Positions 18,041 through 25,797 of a DNA stretch of 64,000 nucleotides are shown in pieces (the stretch's first letter is position 1; each line of letters opens with the position of its first letter). Both the position numbers and the translations under genes were made by a program. A model generated the notes under the pieces. The model had not been told where the DNA came from, ran no database searches, and worked only from the letters and a program-made list of their open reading frames with translations. Source of the stretch: Novosphingobium aureum (GTDB lineage Bacteria > Pseudomonadota > Alphaproteobacteria > Sphingomonadales > Sphingomonadaceae); contig NZ_JADZGI010000003.1 of the NCBI RefSeq assembly GCF_015865035.1, positions 186,001 through 250,000 on the forward strand. Reading direction: 5' to 3'.

Positions 18041-19863
18041 TCAGAAACCTCCGGCTGATCCCAGCGCTTGTAGGCAGGCACGGTGGTGACGAGGTAGGCT
18101 TGCGCGGTCATGGGCTTGCCCTCCTTGTTCTTGAGTGACTTGGCAGTGGCCACGACCCAGACCTCGCCGTAGTTGTTACGGTTGAAGCGGCGTTCTGGAT
18201 TGGGGCCTTCGACGTTCGGCGTGAAGAAGCCCGAGGGATCGAGCGTGCCGATGAACCTGGTGTCGTTGTCGTAAGTGACGGTCTGGAATTCCTTCATCGC
18301 GAAGGTCGCATCGACCGGCATGATCGGGAAATCGTCGTCGGTGCCCTGTTTGCCGTCGAGGCCCCTGGACCAACCGATCGCCTCGAACTGCTCGTAGCCC
18401 TTGCCGTACTTGATGCCGCCAAGGTGCGCGAGCGCGGTCTCGGGGGTGACCTTCATGTAGTCGATCCCGGCATAGACCGGCAGCGCCCTGGCGAGCACCA
18501 CGCCGCCAAGCGCGACGTCGTGCTGGCCGACGGGCGCGTCGTCGGCAACGTCGATCGTGGCGACCGCTTCGGAGGGTGACAGCACCGAGACCTTGCGCAC
18601 GGTGACACCGCTGCCGAAGTCGAGATCGCCTGCGGCAAGCCCGGTGGGCAGCGACGCGCCGTAGATGTGGACCTCGGTAGCCTTGCTGCCGGTCTTCACG
18701 CCAAGCGGCGAGACCGCGGCGAGGACCGGGGCGCCGGTCACGCGGGTCATCGTCACGTCGAGGCCGAACTCATGGTACTCGCCCCAGTACCAGCGGCCTT
18801 CACCGCTCGACTGGTCGGGCGCGATCCAGACCGTCTCGCGCGCGGTCGCGGCAAGGTCGTCGGGACGGGCCGGAGCCGCGCCGCTCTTCGAGCTGCCGCG
18901 CCAGGAATAACCGCCGTAGACCAGGCCCTTGCCCGAGCGGGTCAGCACCTTGCCGGTGTCGAGCGAGCGCAGCGTGGCACTTGTGGTGAAATCGTCGCCG
19001 TCCGGCGCAATCGTCATTTCGCCGACGAAGCGGCCATGGCCGCGCATCGTGCCGCTTACCAGCCAGGTGCCGGCGAGGCGCGGGGTGCGGATGCGCGGGC
19101 GCCATTCGGCCCATGCCTTGGTGTGCAGTCCCGCGTTCTGGGTGAGCCAGTCGAGCGCGACTTCACCGCGCGTGAGCTTCTTCATCGGCGGCTTGACCGT
19201 GCCGGGCTGATCCTCGGCGTCGTGTTCGATCTGGACGGCGGCCTGGGTATAGAGCGCCTTGTGCATGTTCTGCAGCAGGCCCCATTCGCGGCGGCTGCGG
19301 CGCGAGGACATCGGCTGACCGAAAGCGTGGCAGGCCGCGCAACCGTTGTGCAGCGTCTCGTTGGGAATGATCGTCTCGTCGAGGATGCGCCGCTCGGGGA
19401 TGTACATCACCGGCTTGGCTTCCTCGGGCGCGAGGCCGTGCCAGGTGCCCAGGTATCGGGTCACCGAGCGTGCTTCATCGGGCGTGATGGAGAGGCCGTT
19501 GAGCTTGACCATGCGCTTGATCGCCTGCGCCCAGCCTTCGGGCGTGGCGCGGATCCACGAAATGCGCGAGAGGTTGCCCTTGTCGTCGGGCGCATGGCAG
19601 GTGCCGCACTTCTCGACGGTGAGGGCGTCGGTGACCGGGATGCCGGCCTCCTTTTCGGGCCAGTCCGCCGGATCGGTCGCGAACGCGCCGCCGGTATCGG
19701 CCTGTGCGAGCACGATCGAGGCCGAGAGCACGCTCGTCGCCAGAAGCGGCGCGAGGATCATGCGGCGCCTGCCTGCACCGATCCGGTTGCGGCCTCGTTT
19801 GCCCTTGATAGCGGCACCGTGGCCGTCACTCGAATTCTCAACCTGCTTGCGCGCGGCGGTCAT
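18037..19863 (-). CDS. qhpA: Quinohemoprotein amine dehydrogenase alpha subunit (dihaem)
   Basis: Periplasmic dihaem c subunit that passes electrons from CTQ to an external acceptor. It has 608 aa from the ATG at 19863, which has a GGGGG ribosome site 9 nt upstream. A signal peptide covers about residues 35-54 (MILAPLLATSVLSASIVLAQ) behind a basic N-terminus, so the ATG at residue 35 is a possible alternative start. Haem sites are CGTCH (86-90) and CAACH (175-179). Beta-rich domains follow, as in the known alpha subunit. It heads the qhpADCBGFE operon; a shared 26-nt element lies 59 nt upstream. Confidence 0.93.
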   Translation of the reverse strand: MTAARKQVENSSDGHGAAIKGKRGRNRIGAGRRRMILAPLLATSVLSASIVLAQADTGGAFATDPADWPEKEAGIPVTDALTVEKCGTCHAPDDKGNLSRISWIRATPEGWAQAIKRMVKLNGLSITPDEARSVTRYLGTWHGLAPEEAKPVMYIPERRILDETIIPNETLHNGCAACHAFGQPMSSRRSRREWGLLQNMHKALYTQAAVQIEHDAEDQPGTVKPPMKKLTRGEVALDWLTQNAGLHTKAWAEWRPRIRTPRLAGTWLVSGTMRGHGRFVGEMTIAPDGDDFTTSATLRSLDTGKVLTRSGKGLVYGGYSWRGSSKSGAAPARPDDLAATARETVWIAPDQSSGEGRWYWGEYHEFGLDVTMTRVTGAPVLAAVSPLGVKTGSKATEVHIYGASLPTGLAAGDLDFGSGVTVRKVSVLSPSEAVATIDVADDAPVGQHDVALGGVVLARALPVYAGIDYMKVTPETALAHLGGIKYGKGYEQFEAIGWSRGLDGKQGTDDDFPIMPVDATFAMKEFQTVTYDNDTRFIGTLDPSGFFTPNVEGPNPERRFNRNNYGEVWVVATAKSLKNKEGKPMTAQAYLVTTVPAYKRWDQPEVSE

Positions 19864-19922
19864 GGTCGCAAAGCCCCCAAAATTCGAAAAATCCGCGGGA
19901 TTCTCATCCGGCACGAAAAATT

Positions 19923-19948
19923 TGGACGAATGTCAAAACTTGGTCAAG
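19923..19948 (-). promoter_or_regulatory. Shared 26-nt element, copy A (upstream of qhpA)
   Basis: Read toward qhpA it begins CTTGACCAAG, continues TTTTGACA and ends CGTCCA. TTGAC recurs at positions 2 and 13, one helical turn apart. The same element, with the same CTTGAC to GTCCA spacing, occurs before aauB (23705-23730) and before the cytochrome c gene at 25798. It ends 59 nt before the qhpA start codon in an AT-rich patch. Confidence 0.7.
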
Positions 19949-20000
19949 TGCCAATTTTTGCGGATGCGAAAGATTTGTCTGTCGGCGCGTCATCCGGCAC

Positions 20001-20015
20001 CCGGTTTCGAACCGG
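20001..20015. repeat. Short perfect palindrome between the two amine dehydrogenase operons
   Basis: CCGGTT and AACCGG separated by TCG, about 75 bp after the end of the cytochrome gene. It is not followed by a T run on either strand. Read on the minus strand it also resembles a tRNA T-arm (loop TTCGAAA). Function unknown. Confidence 0.5.
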
Positions 20016-20090
20016 AATAGCAGTCCATGCGCGCCGAATGATGCAGGACGAGGCGATTTCGCGCCCACCCCCAGTCCATGCCGCAAGTGC

Positions 20091-20654
20091 TCAGCGCGGG
20101 TCGTACATCGCCCCGAGCGTTGCCGGAGCGCCGCATTCGCGCATGGCGATGGCGACGTTTCGGGCACGCTCGTCGGTAAGGTTGGCCGCACTCAATGCCT
20201 GACGCCGCTCGCGCGCGACTTCGGGCCCGGTGAAAGGCGCGCGCCCGGCGGGAACGCTGTCCTTGCCCAGCACGTAGACGACGTAGTTCATCAGCTCGGC
20301 GAGTTGCCCGTCATCGACGATGCGGCTGTGCGCGACGTTGGGCAGGCGCAGGATGTAGGCGCGGGTTTCCTCGGTGCACATGAAGTAGCCGACCCGGCCG
20401 CGCAACTCGGGCACTTGCGCGGGGGCGCTCGACCCGGTGATGCCGTGGCAGCCGCCACAATTCTCGATGTAGTCCGAGCGGGCGAGGGCGGGATCGCTCA
20501 TCCCCTGACTGGCTGCCGTTGCTTGCGGCGAGGCTTCGACACGCGCCAGACCGGCTAGGAGCAATGTCAGGATGGCAAGCCCGAGCGTGGCACGCGCGGC
20601 GATAGGGCCGCGCGGCCTCATGGTCTGGCCCGGGAGACGCTCGCCCTGGTGCAA
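20091..20654 (-). CDS. Periplasmic monohaem cytochrome c of the amine dehydrogenase operon
   Basis: Small c-type cytochrome, 187 aa, with an N-terminal hydrophobic export segment (ATLGLAILTLLLAGLARVEA) and one haem motif CGGCH in SDYIENCGGCHG. It is the last gene of the aauBEDA operon, 4 nt after aauA. The TTG start at 20654 has a GGAG ribosome site overlapping the aauA stop region; an ATG 11 codons later (20621) is the alternative. A monohaem cytochrome gene also follows aauA in Alcaligenes faecalis, from memory. Likely electron acceptor for the dehydrogenase, or a carrier shared with the qhp system. Confidence 0.85.
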   Translation of the reverse strand: MHQGERLPGQTMRPRGPIAARATLGLAILTLLLAGLARVEASPQATAASQGMSDPALARSDYIENCGGCHGITGSSAPAQVPELRGRVGYFMCTEETRAYILRLPNVAHSRIVDDGQLAELMNYVVYVLGKDSVPAGRAPFTGPEVARERRQALSAANLTDERARNVAIAMRECGAPATLGAMYDPR

Positions 20655-20658
20655 GGCG

Positions 20659-21204
20659 TTACTCCGCGTCGCCGATCAGCACTGCGGTCGAGCAGTGGTA
20701 CTGCATCGAGCTCGTGCCGAAACACCAGATGATGTCGTTGTTGAGCTGCGGCGTATAGATCTGCGTCTCGCGGTCGGTATTGTCGCAGAAGCATTCGTTG
20801 CAGGTCGGCTTGCCGCAGCAATCGCGGTAGGCGATGAGGTAGGCCTTGCCGTTGGCGGGATTGATGCAACTACCGACCCACGAGACGGGCGAGGGCTCGG
20901 AACCTGCCGGGCAGGTATGGACCCCGCCGCCGCAGCACGAGCACAAGGCACCGTCGATGGCGCAGTAGCGCCAGTAGTCGCAGGCGGTGTCATCCTCGAC
21001 CTGCGCGGTGCGGGCGAAGGCGGTCTTGGCCTCTGGCGAGCGGTCGGGTTTGGCTGCCTCGGCGCGATTGACCGGAAGCAGCGGAAAGCCCGGGGCGGCG
21101 GCCAGCGCTCCGCCGACCCGGGCGAGGATCGAGCGGCGCGAGGTGCGTCCGGCCAGGCGGCGCAGCATGGCCTCGCCGATCTTGTCTGCGTTGAAACGTG
21201 CCAT
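20659..21204 (-). CDS. aauA: TTQ-bearing small subunit of aromatic amine / methylamine dehydrogenase
   Basis: Catalytic light chain with tryptophan tryptophylquinone, 181 aa. It has a Tat signal (SRRSIL at 22-27, then a hydrophobic stretch to about residue 51) and a core with 14 cysteines, as in MADH/AADH light chains. Trp109 (VSWVGSC) and Trp160 (NNDIIWCFG) are the two TTQ tryptophans, and Asp128 (YRDCCGK) the catalytic base. This numbering equals that of A. faecalis AADH as I recall it (109, 160, 128), and the spacing equals MADH 57, 108, 76. The ATG at 21204 has GGGGGG upstream. The AADH rather than MADH name rests on numbering and operon content. Confidence 0.92.
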   Translation of the reverse strand: MARFNADKIGEAMLRRLAGRTSRRSILARVGGALAAAPGFPLLPVNRAEAAKPDRSPEAKTAFARTAQVEDDTACDYWRYCAIDGALCSCCGGGVHTCPAGSEPSPVSWVGSCINPANGKAYLIAYRDCCGKPTCNECFCDNTDRETQIYTPQLNNDIIWCFGTSSMQYHCSTAVLIGDAE

Positions 21205-21228
21205 CGTGTGTCCCCCCAAGAAGCCGGA

Positions 21229-21831
21229 TCAGGCCGCCGCCGTGCGCAGGCCCGAGATATATTCCTGCACCGAACGCACCCCCATCTCGTGCGCGATGAC
21301 GAGGCTCTCGAGGTGCTCGCGGCTGTTGACGAGACCCTTCGAAAGGATCTCGCCGTCCTCGCCGATCAGCACCGCGAAGGGCAGCTTGCCCACGCCCAGC
21401 GCCTGGCCCACGGCAGGATCGTTGATGAAGTCGTAGGCTTCGAGCCCATGCTGCGCGATCATCGCGTGCTGCGCGGCGGGCTCGTCGTCGCCGACGAAAG
21501 TCAACGCGGCGCGCTCGTGCTGGGCGAAGGACTTCGCGACCGGGATCAGGCCCTTGCACAAGGGACACTGCGCCGAGACGAACATCAGCAGCCTGAGCGG
21601 CGTGCCCGGACGCGCGCCGCCCAGCGCGATGTCCCGGCCCGATAGGGAGCGTCCGCTCAGGCCATCGGTGGCGTCACCGACGGTCGCGCCGCCGCCGGTC
21701 GAGAGCGCTCCGGCAGGGGCGACGCGGGTGTGCAGGATGCCGACCTGCCGGGCGAGGCCGAGGAGGGCCACGCCAAGGCCGAGGATGACTAGCCAGCTGA
21801 CGACTTGCGAGATGATGAGGGTGGCGAGCAT
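21229..21831 (-). CDS. aauD: AauD/MauD thioredoxin-like protein for small-subunit folding
   Basis: Membrane-anchored thiol-disulfide protein, 200 aa: one N-terminal transmembrane helix (LIISQVVSWLVILGLGVALLGL) and a periplasmic thioredoxin-like domain with the redox motif CPLC in FVSAQCPLCKG. MauD/AauD is needed for stable production of the disulfide-rich small subunit in the periplasm. It lies between aauE (3 nt apart) and aauA (24 nt), the conserved B-E-D-A order. Start ATG at 21831. Confidence 0.92.
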   Translation of the reverse strand: MLATLIISQVVSWLVILGLGVALLGLARQVGILHTRVAPAGALSTGGGATVGDATDGLSGRSLSGRDIALGGARPGTPLRLLMFVSAQCPLCKGLIPVAKSFAQHERAALTFVGDDEPAAQHAMIAQHGLEAYDFINDPAVGQALGVGKLPFAVLIGEDGEILSKGLVNSREHLESLVIAHEMGVRSVQEYISGLRTAAA

Positions 21832-21834
21832 GGC

Positions 21835-22431
21835 TCAGTGTCTCCGGCCAAGAGTGGCTGCCGCGGCGTCGAGTTCGCCGAGGGTCTGGAAAAGATGATA
21901 GGCGATCCATCCGGCGAGCCCGGCGAAGATCGCGCTGGTGAGTGCGAGCGCATCGAGCGTGGCGGACGGTGCAAGAAGCGCATTCGCCCCCGCAGCGCCG
22001 AGGAGGGCTGCCAGCAGGAGGTTGCGCGCAACGAACGACCAGCGCAGGGTCTGGCGCAAGTCGAGCCGCCCGCAGCCGCAAGTGATCTCGCGGCGACCGC
22101 GTACCAGGTTGGTCGCCATGGCTGCGGCGAAGACCAGCAGCAGCGCGGCTGCGGCGAAGTCAGCGAGCGGCGCGTTCCACCCAAGCCCCGATGCCAGCAG
22201 CGCGAGCGCGAGCACGATCTCGAGGGGGCCCAGCAGCGCTGCCAGCGGCGCTGCAAGCGCAGCGGGCACGATGCGGTAATTGGCGATCACACCGGGAAGA
22301 AGCCTGCGATGGCGCAGCTTTTCTGCTCCGGCGACGAGGAAGATCAGCCCGCACCCGATCGCGGCACCATGCGCGAGGATCGTCATGGCCATGGCGAGCG
22401 TCTCGGCCAGATTGGTGGGCGCCATGGTCAC
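21835..22431 (-). CDS. aauE: AauE/MauE integral membrane maturation protein
   Basis: Polytopic inner-membrane protein, 198 aa with four to five hydrophobic segments, of the MauE/DoxX-like family. A cytoplasmic-side CGCGRLDLRQ motif is typical of MauE. It works with MauD/AauD in small-subunit export and disulfide formation; mau/aau mutants lacking it lose the small subunit. The GTG start at 22431 overlaps the aauB stop (GTGA); an ATG two codons in, at 22425, is also possible. Confidence 0.9.
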   Translation of the reverse strand: MTMAPTNLAETLAMAMTILAHGAAIGCGLIFLVAGAEKLRHRRLLPGVIANYRIVPAALAAPLAALLGPLEIVLALALLASGLGWNAPLADFAAAALLLVFAAAMATNLVRGRREITCGCGRLDLRQTLRWSFVARNLLLAALLGAAGANALLAPSATLDALALTSAIFAGLAGWIAYHLFQTLGELDAAAATLGRRH

Positions 22432-23600
22432 GGCGCCACGGTGGTGATGACGCCCTTGCCGGCGGCTTCGATCCGGCGCAGTTCAGCGCCGGTCTTGCCG
22501 TCGAGGACGATACCGAGACCTTCCTCGGTATTGACCAGCAGCATCGGCTCGGCGCCTTGCGTCACGCCGATGTGGGCAGCGTGCTCGGGCAGGCTCAGAC
22601 GCCGGACGACCTTCTTCGCAGCGACGTCGACGACCCAGATCTCTTCGCCCGGCGCCTTGTGCGACCAGTATTCGCCCATATGCATGAGGACATAGAGCTC
22701 GCCCGCCGCGGCATTGTAGGCCATCGGCTGGCGGGTGCCGGGATACCAACTGACGCTCAGCGGCTTGGTCGTCGCCGGAGCATATCCGGCCGCAGCCTGC
22801 ATCGAGAAGCCTGCCGAGATCTGTGGCTCGGCACCCAACTTCGCAGTGAACACCTCGCCGGTGTAAGTCACGAAGATCGCGGTGTTCTTCGCCTTGTCAT
22901 AGGCAAAGTTCTCGAAGATCGGATCGTCGGTCGCAGCGAAGAAGGGCTGGCTGTGCGTGATCGTCGCCGCGCCCGCAGGATCGACGACGGTCGCCAGCGT
23001 GCCGTCCGAGCACAGCGCGGAGAACCCCACGCCGGGGTTGGGCACGAGGCTGGCGCAGCCGGGCAGCTCGACCGTCTTGACGAACGTCTTGTCCGCCATG
23101 TCGACCACGTTCACCGCCTGGCCCGGGCTGAAGTTGTAGACGTAGCCCCACTTGCCGTCGTTGCTCACGACGAAGTTCTGGGTGCGCTCGTCGACGAGGA
23201 TGCGCGCCGGGATGGTGATCTCGGTCACCAGCTCGAGCGTGGTCGCGTCGTAAACGGTCACCATGTCCTGACGGGTGCCGCGGTTACCCTTGGACCACAG
23301 CGATTCCGAGACATAGTAGTACTTGCCCGAGGGATCGATCGCCATGTCGGAGAGCTGGCTGGAATCGACCATGCCGATCATCTTGCCCGACTTGCCGTCG
23401 TAGATCGCGGTGCCGTCGGCGTCCCAGCCATAGCGCACGTAGAACCAGTCTGGGCTGGGCGGGGCGATGGTGGTCGTGTCGGACTCCTCCGGCTCGAGAC
23501 CATGCGGATCCTGTGCCTGTGCCGGAACGGTGAGCGCCGCCACGCTGCCTAGCAGCAGTGTCGAGGCCATGCCCGTCCGAAAGCCCGAGTAACGCTTCAC
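22428..23600 (-). CDS. aauB: Aromatic amine / methylamine dehydrogenase large subunit
   Basis: Periplasmic beta-propeller heavy chain of the TTQ amine dehydrogenase, 390 aa. A signal peptide covers 1-30 (ending VPAQAQ) and seven WD/YVTN-like blades follow. The family-typical PDWFYVRYGWDADGTAIYDG opening and HMGEYWSHKAPGEEIWVVD close to the C-terminus match MauB/AauB. The GTG at 23600 has AGGGGGA 6 nt upstream. It is the first gene of the B-E-D-A-cytochrome operon, with the shared 26-nt element 104 nt upstream. No mauF, mauG, mauL, mauM or mauN homologue lies nearby, which fits aau rather than mau clusters. Confidence 0.92.
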   Translation of the reverse strand: MKRYSGFRTGMASTLLLGSVAALTVPAQAQDPHGLEPEESDTTTIAPPSPDWFYVRYGWDADGTAIYDGKSGKMIGMVDSSQLSDMAIDPSGKYYYVSESLWSKGNRGTRQDMVTVYDATTLELVTEITIPARILVDERTQNFVVSNDGKWGYVYNFSPGQAVNVVDMADKTFVKTVELPGCASLVPNPGVGFSALCSDGTLATVVDPAGAATITHSQPFFAATDDPIFENFAYDKAKNTAIFVTYTGEVFTAKLGAEPQISAGFSMQAAAGYAPATTKPLSVSWYPGTRQPMAYNAAAGELYVLMHMGEYWSHKAPGEEIWVVDVAAKKVVRRLSLPEHAAHIGVTQGAEPMLLVNTEEGLGIVLDGKTGAELRRIEAAGKGVITTVAP

Positions 23601-23697
23601 CCCGCTTCCCCCTGTTTGCCATTTCGGCTGGCGGGTGCCAGGACCGGCAACCCGCGAATGGATCGGTGCTTGCCCCCCTGAGGAAGCACGCGATGTG

Positions 23698-24891
23698 TCA
23701 ATGCTGGACGCGTGTCAAATATTCGTCAAGCGATTCTTCGCGCGGATGCCAGGTGCGCACAGCGGGCCTCGCCGACTGCGCGACGAACAGCATGAGACTT
23801 GCCGCCGCGATCGCGCAAAGCGCAGCAGCGAGCAGGCCCGAATCCCCGAAAAGTCCCGAGGCGAGCGAGCCGACGAGCGGTCCCAGGATCATGCCGAGGG
23901 CATGAGTGCAGGCAACGAAGCGCCGGAACCAGGCATCGCGGCTGGCAGCGCTCGCAAGCCCGGAGGTGCGCACGATGATCGCGGTCGAGCCGATGTTGAG
24001 CGCGACGATGGCGGCGATGAAGGCCGGAGCGCCGCCCAGCTGGGTCGCCGCGATCGGCGCGAGCAGGGTCGCGCCCGACAGCAGCCCCGTCAGTGCGGGC
24101 GGGACGATGGGCCGCTCGCGCATGACCAGCAGCGCGGTCCCCGCACCGGCCAGCGATCCCAGCGCGACGGCCTGGCCGATCACGCTCTCGGAAATGCCTG
24201 CGCGCACCGCCAGTGCGCCGGAAAAGGTCCAGACCATCATCGTCGCGCAGATGAACAGGAGGCTCGAGCCCGCAGTCAGCCACGCATTGAGCGGGTCTGC
24301 CTTGGCGGCAGCGGACAGCGGACGGGGGCCTTGCTGGCCCTCGTGGCTGAGCGCGCGCGGGCTCAACGCGACGATGGCAAAGGCTCCGAGCGGTGCGAGG
24401 ACGAGCGTGGCGAGAGCGCTTTGCGGATCGAGCGCTTCGGCGATGGCGGGCAGGGCCAGCGCGATCCCGGTCGCGAGCACGAGCTGGCTGAGGAACACCG
24501 CGCCATAGGCCCCGTGTGGGCGACCGGCCGAAGCCGTGCTCATCGCCTGGGTGTAGATCACGCCCATCGCCACGCCATAAGCGGCGCGCAGGCCCAGCAG
24601 CGAAGCCAGATGGCCGGTCTGCGCAGTGAGCAGCGCGGCGAGCGCCGCGATTGCCGCGGCCATGGCGAAAACACCGCGCGGGAAACGGCTGCCCCAGCGC
24701 CAGGTCGCCAGCGAGCCTGCCGCCATGCCTGCCTGCGTCGCAGTGACCACCCAGCCATGATAGGCCGGATCGATGCCGTGGGCGGCGGTCAGAAGAGTCA
24801 GGAAAACCGGATCGAAACCGGGCTGCAGACAGCCGATACAGCCCAGGATCACGGCTGGAAGAATAAGACGTTGTTCGTGCGTTTCGTACAC
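23698..24891 (-). CDS. MFS transporter associated with the amine dehydrogenase operon
   Basis: Major facilitator superfamily protein, 397 aa with about twelve hydrophobic segments (first: LILPAVILGCIGCLQPGF; later LSQLVLATGIALALPAIAEAL). GTG start at 24891. It has the general YbfB/AraJ-like layout without a diagnostic substrate motif. It is 97 bp upstream of aauB on the same strand and 77 bp below the TetR gene. As the dehydrogenases act in the periplasm, it may import the resulting acid or aldehyde, or export something; neither is shown. Its 3' end carries the aauB-side regulatory element. Confidence 0.8.
   Translation of the reverse strand: MYETHEQRLILPAVILGCIGCLQPGFDPVFLTLLTAAHGIDPAYHGWVVTATQAGMAAGSLATWRWGSRFPRGVFAMAAAIAALAALLTAQTGHLASLLGLRAAYGVAMGVIYTQAMSTASAGRPHGAYGAVFLSQLVLATGIALALPAIAEALDPQSALATLVLAPLGAFAIVALSPRALSHEGQQGPRPLSAAAKADPLNAWLTAGSSLLFICATMMVWTFSGALAVRAGISESVIGQAVALGSLAGAGTALLVMRERPIVPPALTGLLSGATLLAPIAATQLGGAPAFIAAIVALNIGSTAIIVRTSGLASAASRDAWFRRFVACTHALGMILGPLVGSLASGLFGDSGLLAAALCAIAAASLMLFVAQSARPAVRTWHPREESLDEYLTRVQH
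23705..23730 (-). promoter_or_regulatory. Shared 26-nt element, copy B (upstream of aauB)
   Basis: Read toward aauB it begins CTTGACGAAT, continues ATTTGACA and ends GCGTCCA; a further TTGAC follows at element position 30. It lies inside the last codons of the MFS gene (EESLDEYLTRVQH), so part of its sequence is also protein-coding. It is 104 nt before the aauB start. Confidence 0.65.
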
Positions 24892-24968
24892 CGGGCCCCC
24901 CGCAGTATCAGAACGACAGCGCCGTCAAGCGCCATGCCCTGCAGGAGATCCTCACCCGATTCGTTCGA

Positions 24969-25628
24969 TTATGACGCTTTCGTCATGCGGCCAATGTCAC
25001 CCGGCTTCATCGATTTGACAAGGTCCACGAACCAGTGGGTCGAAATCCCGATGACAGCGGGCATCTTAGCGTTCCACGGCTTGCGAAAACCGAGGAACGG
25101 CGTGGTCCCCTCCATCGAGGCGCTGATGAACAGCGCAAGGGTGTGGACCTCGTCCGCGCTCAGCGCGGGATTGAGGCGCGCGACATATTCGCCGATCACC
25201 TCGTGGACCTTGGCGTAGAAGCTCTCCACACGCTCGGCGATGAAGTCGTTCTGGTTGGCCAGCGCCCACAGCTCGGTGAACAGGCGCGTGGTGCGCTGCG
25301 AACAGATGTCCTCGAGACAGATCACGATCACCAGCTTGAGCCGGTCCTCGTCGGACAGTTCGGGCTGGCGCACGTTGACTTCCAGCTTGGCGTGGTAGCT
25401 GTCCATGATGTCGTCGAGCAGGACCTGGACGAGCATTTCCTTCTTCGGGAAATGATACGAGACGTTGCCTACGCGCAGGCCACAGGTCGTTGCCACCCGC
25501 CGGATGGTGAACGCCTCGGCGCCTTCTTCGATCAGCACCTGCAGTGCCGCCTTGAGGATGGCGTCGACGGTTTCGGTGCCGCGGGTGTAGATCCCGGGGC
25601 GTTGGGTGGTTGTTTCCTGATCCGGCAT
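24969..25628 (-). CDS. TetR family regulator of the amine-oxidation gene set
   Basis: TetR-type repressor, 219 aa. The HTH covers residues ~13-60 (GTETVDAILKAALQVLIEEG, then FTIRRVATTCGLRVGNVSYHFPKKEMLVQVLL), and the helical C-terminal ligand domain follows, ending in a PGDIGRMTKAS tail. Start ATG at 25628. It is divergent from the cytochrome/aldehyde dehydrogenase operon and directly upstream of the MFS-aau genes, so it is the best local candidate regulator. Known qhp clusters instead carry an AraC-type QhpR, and no AraC gene is present in this window. Confidence 0.88.
   Translation of the reverse strand: MPDQETTTQRPGIYTRGTETVDAILKAALQVLIEEGAEAFTIRRVATTCGLRVGNVSYHFPKKEMLVQVLLDDIMDSYHAKLEVNVRQPELSDEDRLKLVIVICLEDICSQRTTRLFTELWALANQNDFIAERVESFYAKVHEVIGEYVARLNPALSADEVHTLALFISASMEGTTPFLGFRKPWNAKMPAVIGISTHWFVDLVKSMKPGDIGRMTKAS
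24971..24986. promoter_or_regulatory. Perfect inverted repeat at the TetR stop / MFS promoter
   Basis: ATGACG and CGTCAT around CTTT, overlapping the last codons of the TetR gene, 80 bp upstream of the MFS start. Small operator-like palindrome; a chance hairpin is possible. Confidence 0.35.
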
Positions 25629-25725
25629 GGCGTCTCCCTTAGGTGAGCAGCGGCAACACGGCCAGCCTTGTAAAGTTGCGTGTGGTCAAGGTTTCCTTGC
25701 ATGATACACGTTCTAAAAAATCGCG

Positions 25726-25751
25726 CTTGACGAATTCTGGATGGCTGTCCA
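25726..25751 (+). promoter_or_regulatory. Shared 26-nt element, copy C (upstream of cytochrome c / aldehyde dehydrogenase)
   Basis: Begins CTTGACGAATTCTGGAT and ends GCTGTCCA, with the same CTTGAC to GTCCA spacing as the copies before qhpA and aauB. A second TTGACGAATT follows at 25755-25764, 28 nt after the first; TTGAC is at the same offset in copy B. It lies 46 nt before the ATG at 25798. Confidence 0.65.
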
Positions 25752-25797
25752 ACTTTGACGAATTGTAATCCGATACGTCGTCATTCGAGGACAGCAG

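Noticed and set aside
20001..20015. Palindrome CCGGTT-TCG-AACCGG as a terminator of the aau operon
   Set aside because: No T tract on either strand and the stem is only 6 bp. Kept only as an unexplained repeat.
19993..20090. A tRNA gene on the minus strand
   Set aside because: T-arm and part of the acceptor look right, but no 7-nt anticodon loop with T33 and no D-arm can be drawn.
20659..21204. Methylamine dehydrogenase proper (mauA)
   Set aside because: The fold and cofactor are shared, but residue numbering (109/128/160), the trailing monohaem cytochrome and the lack of mauF/G/C/L/M/N fit the aromatic amine type better. Not fully excluded.
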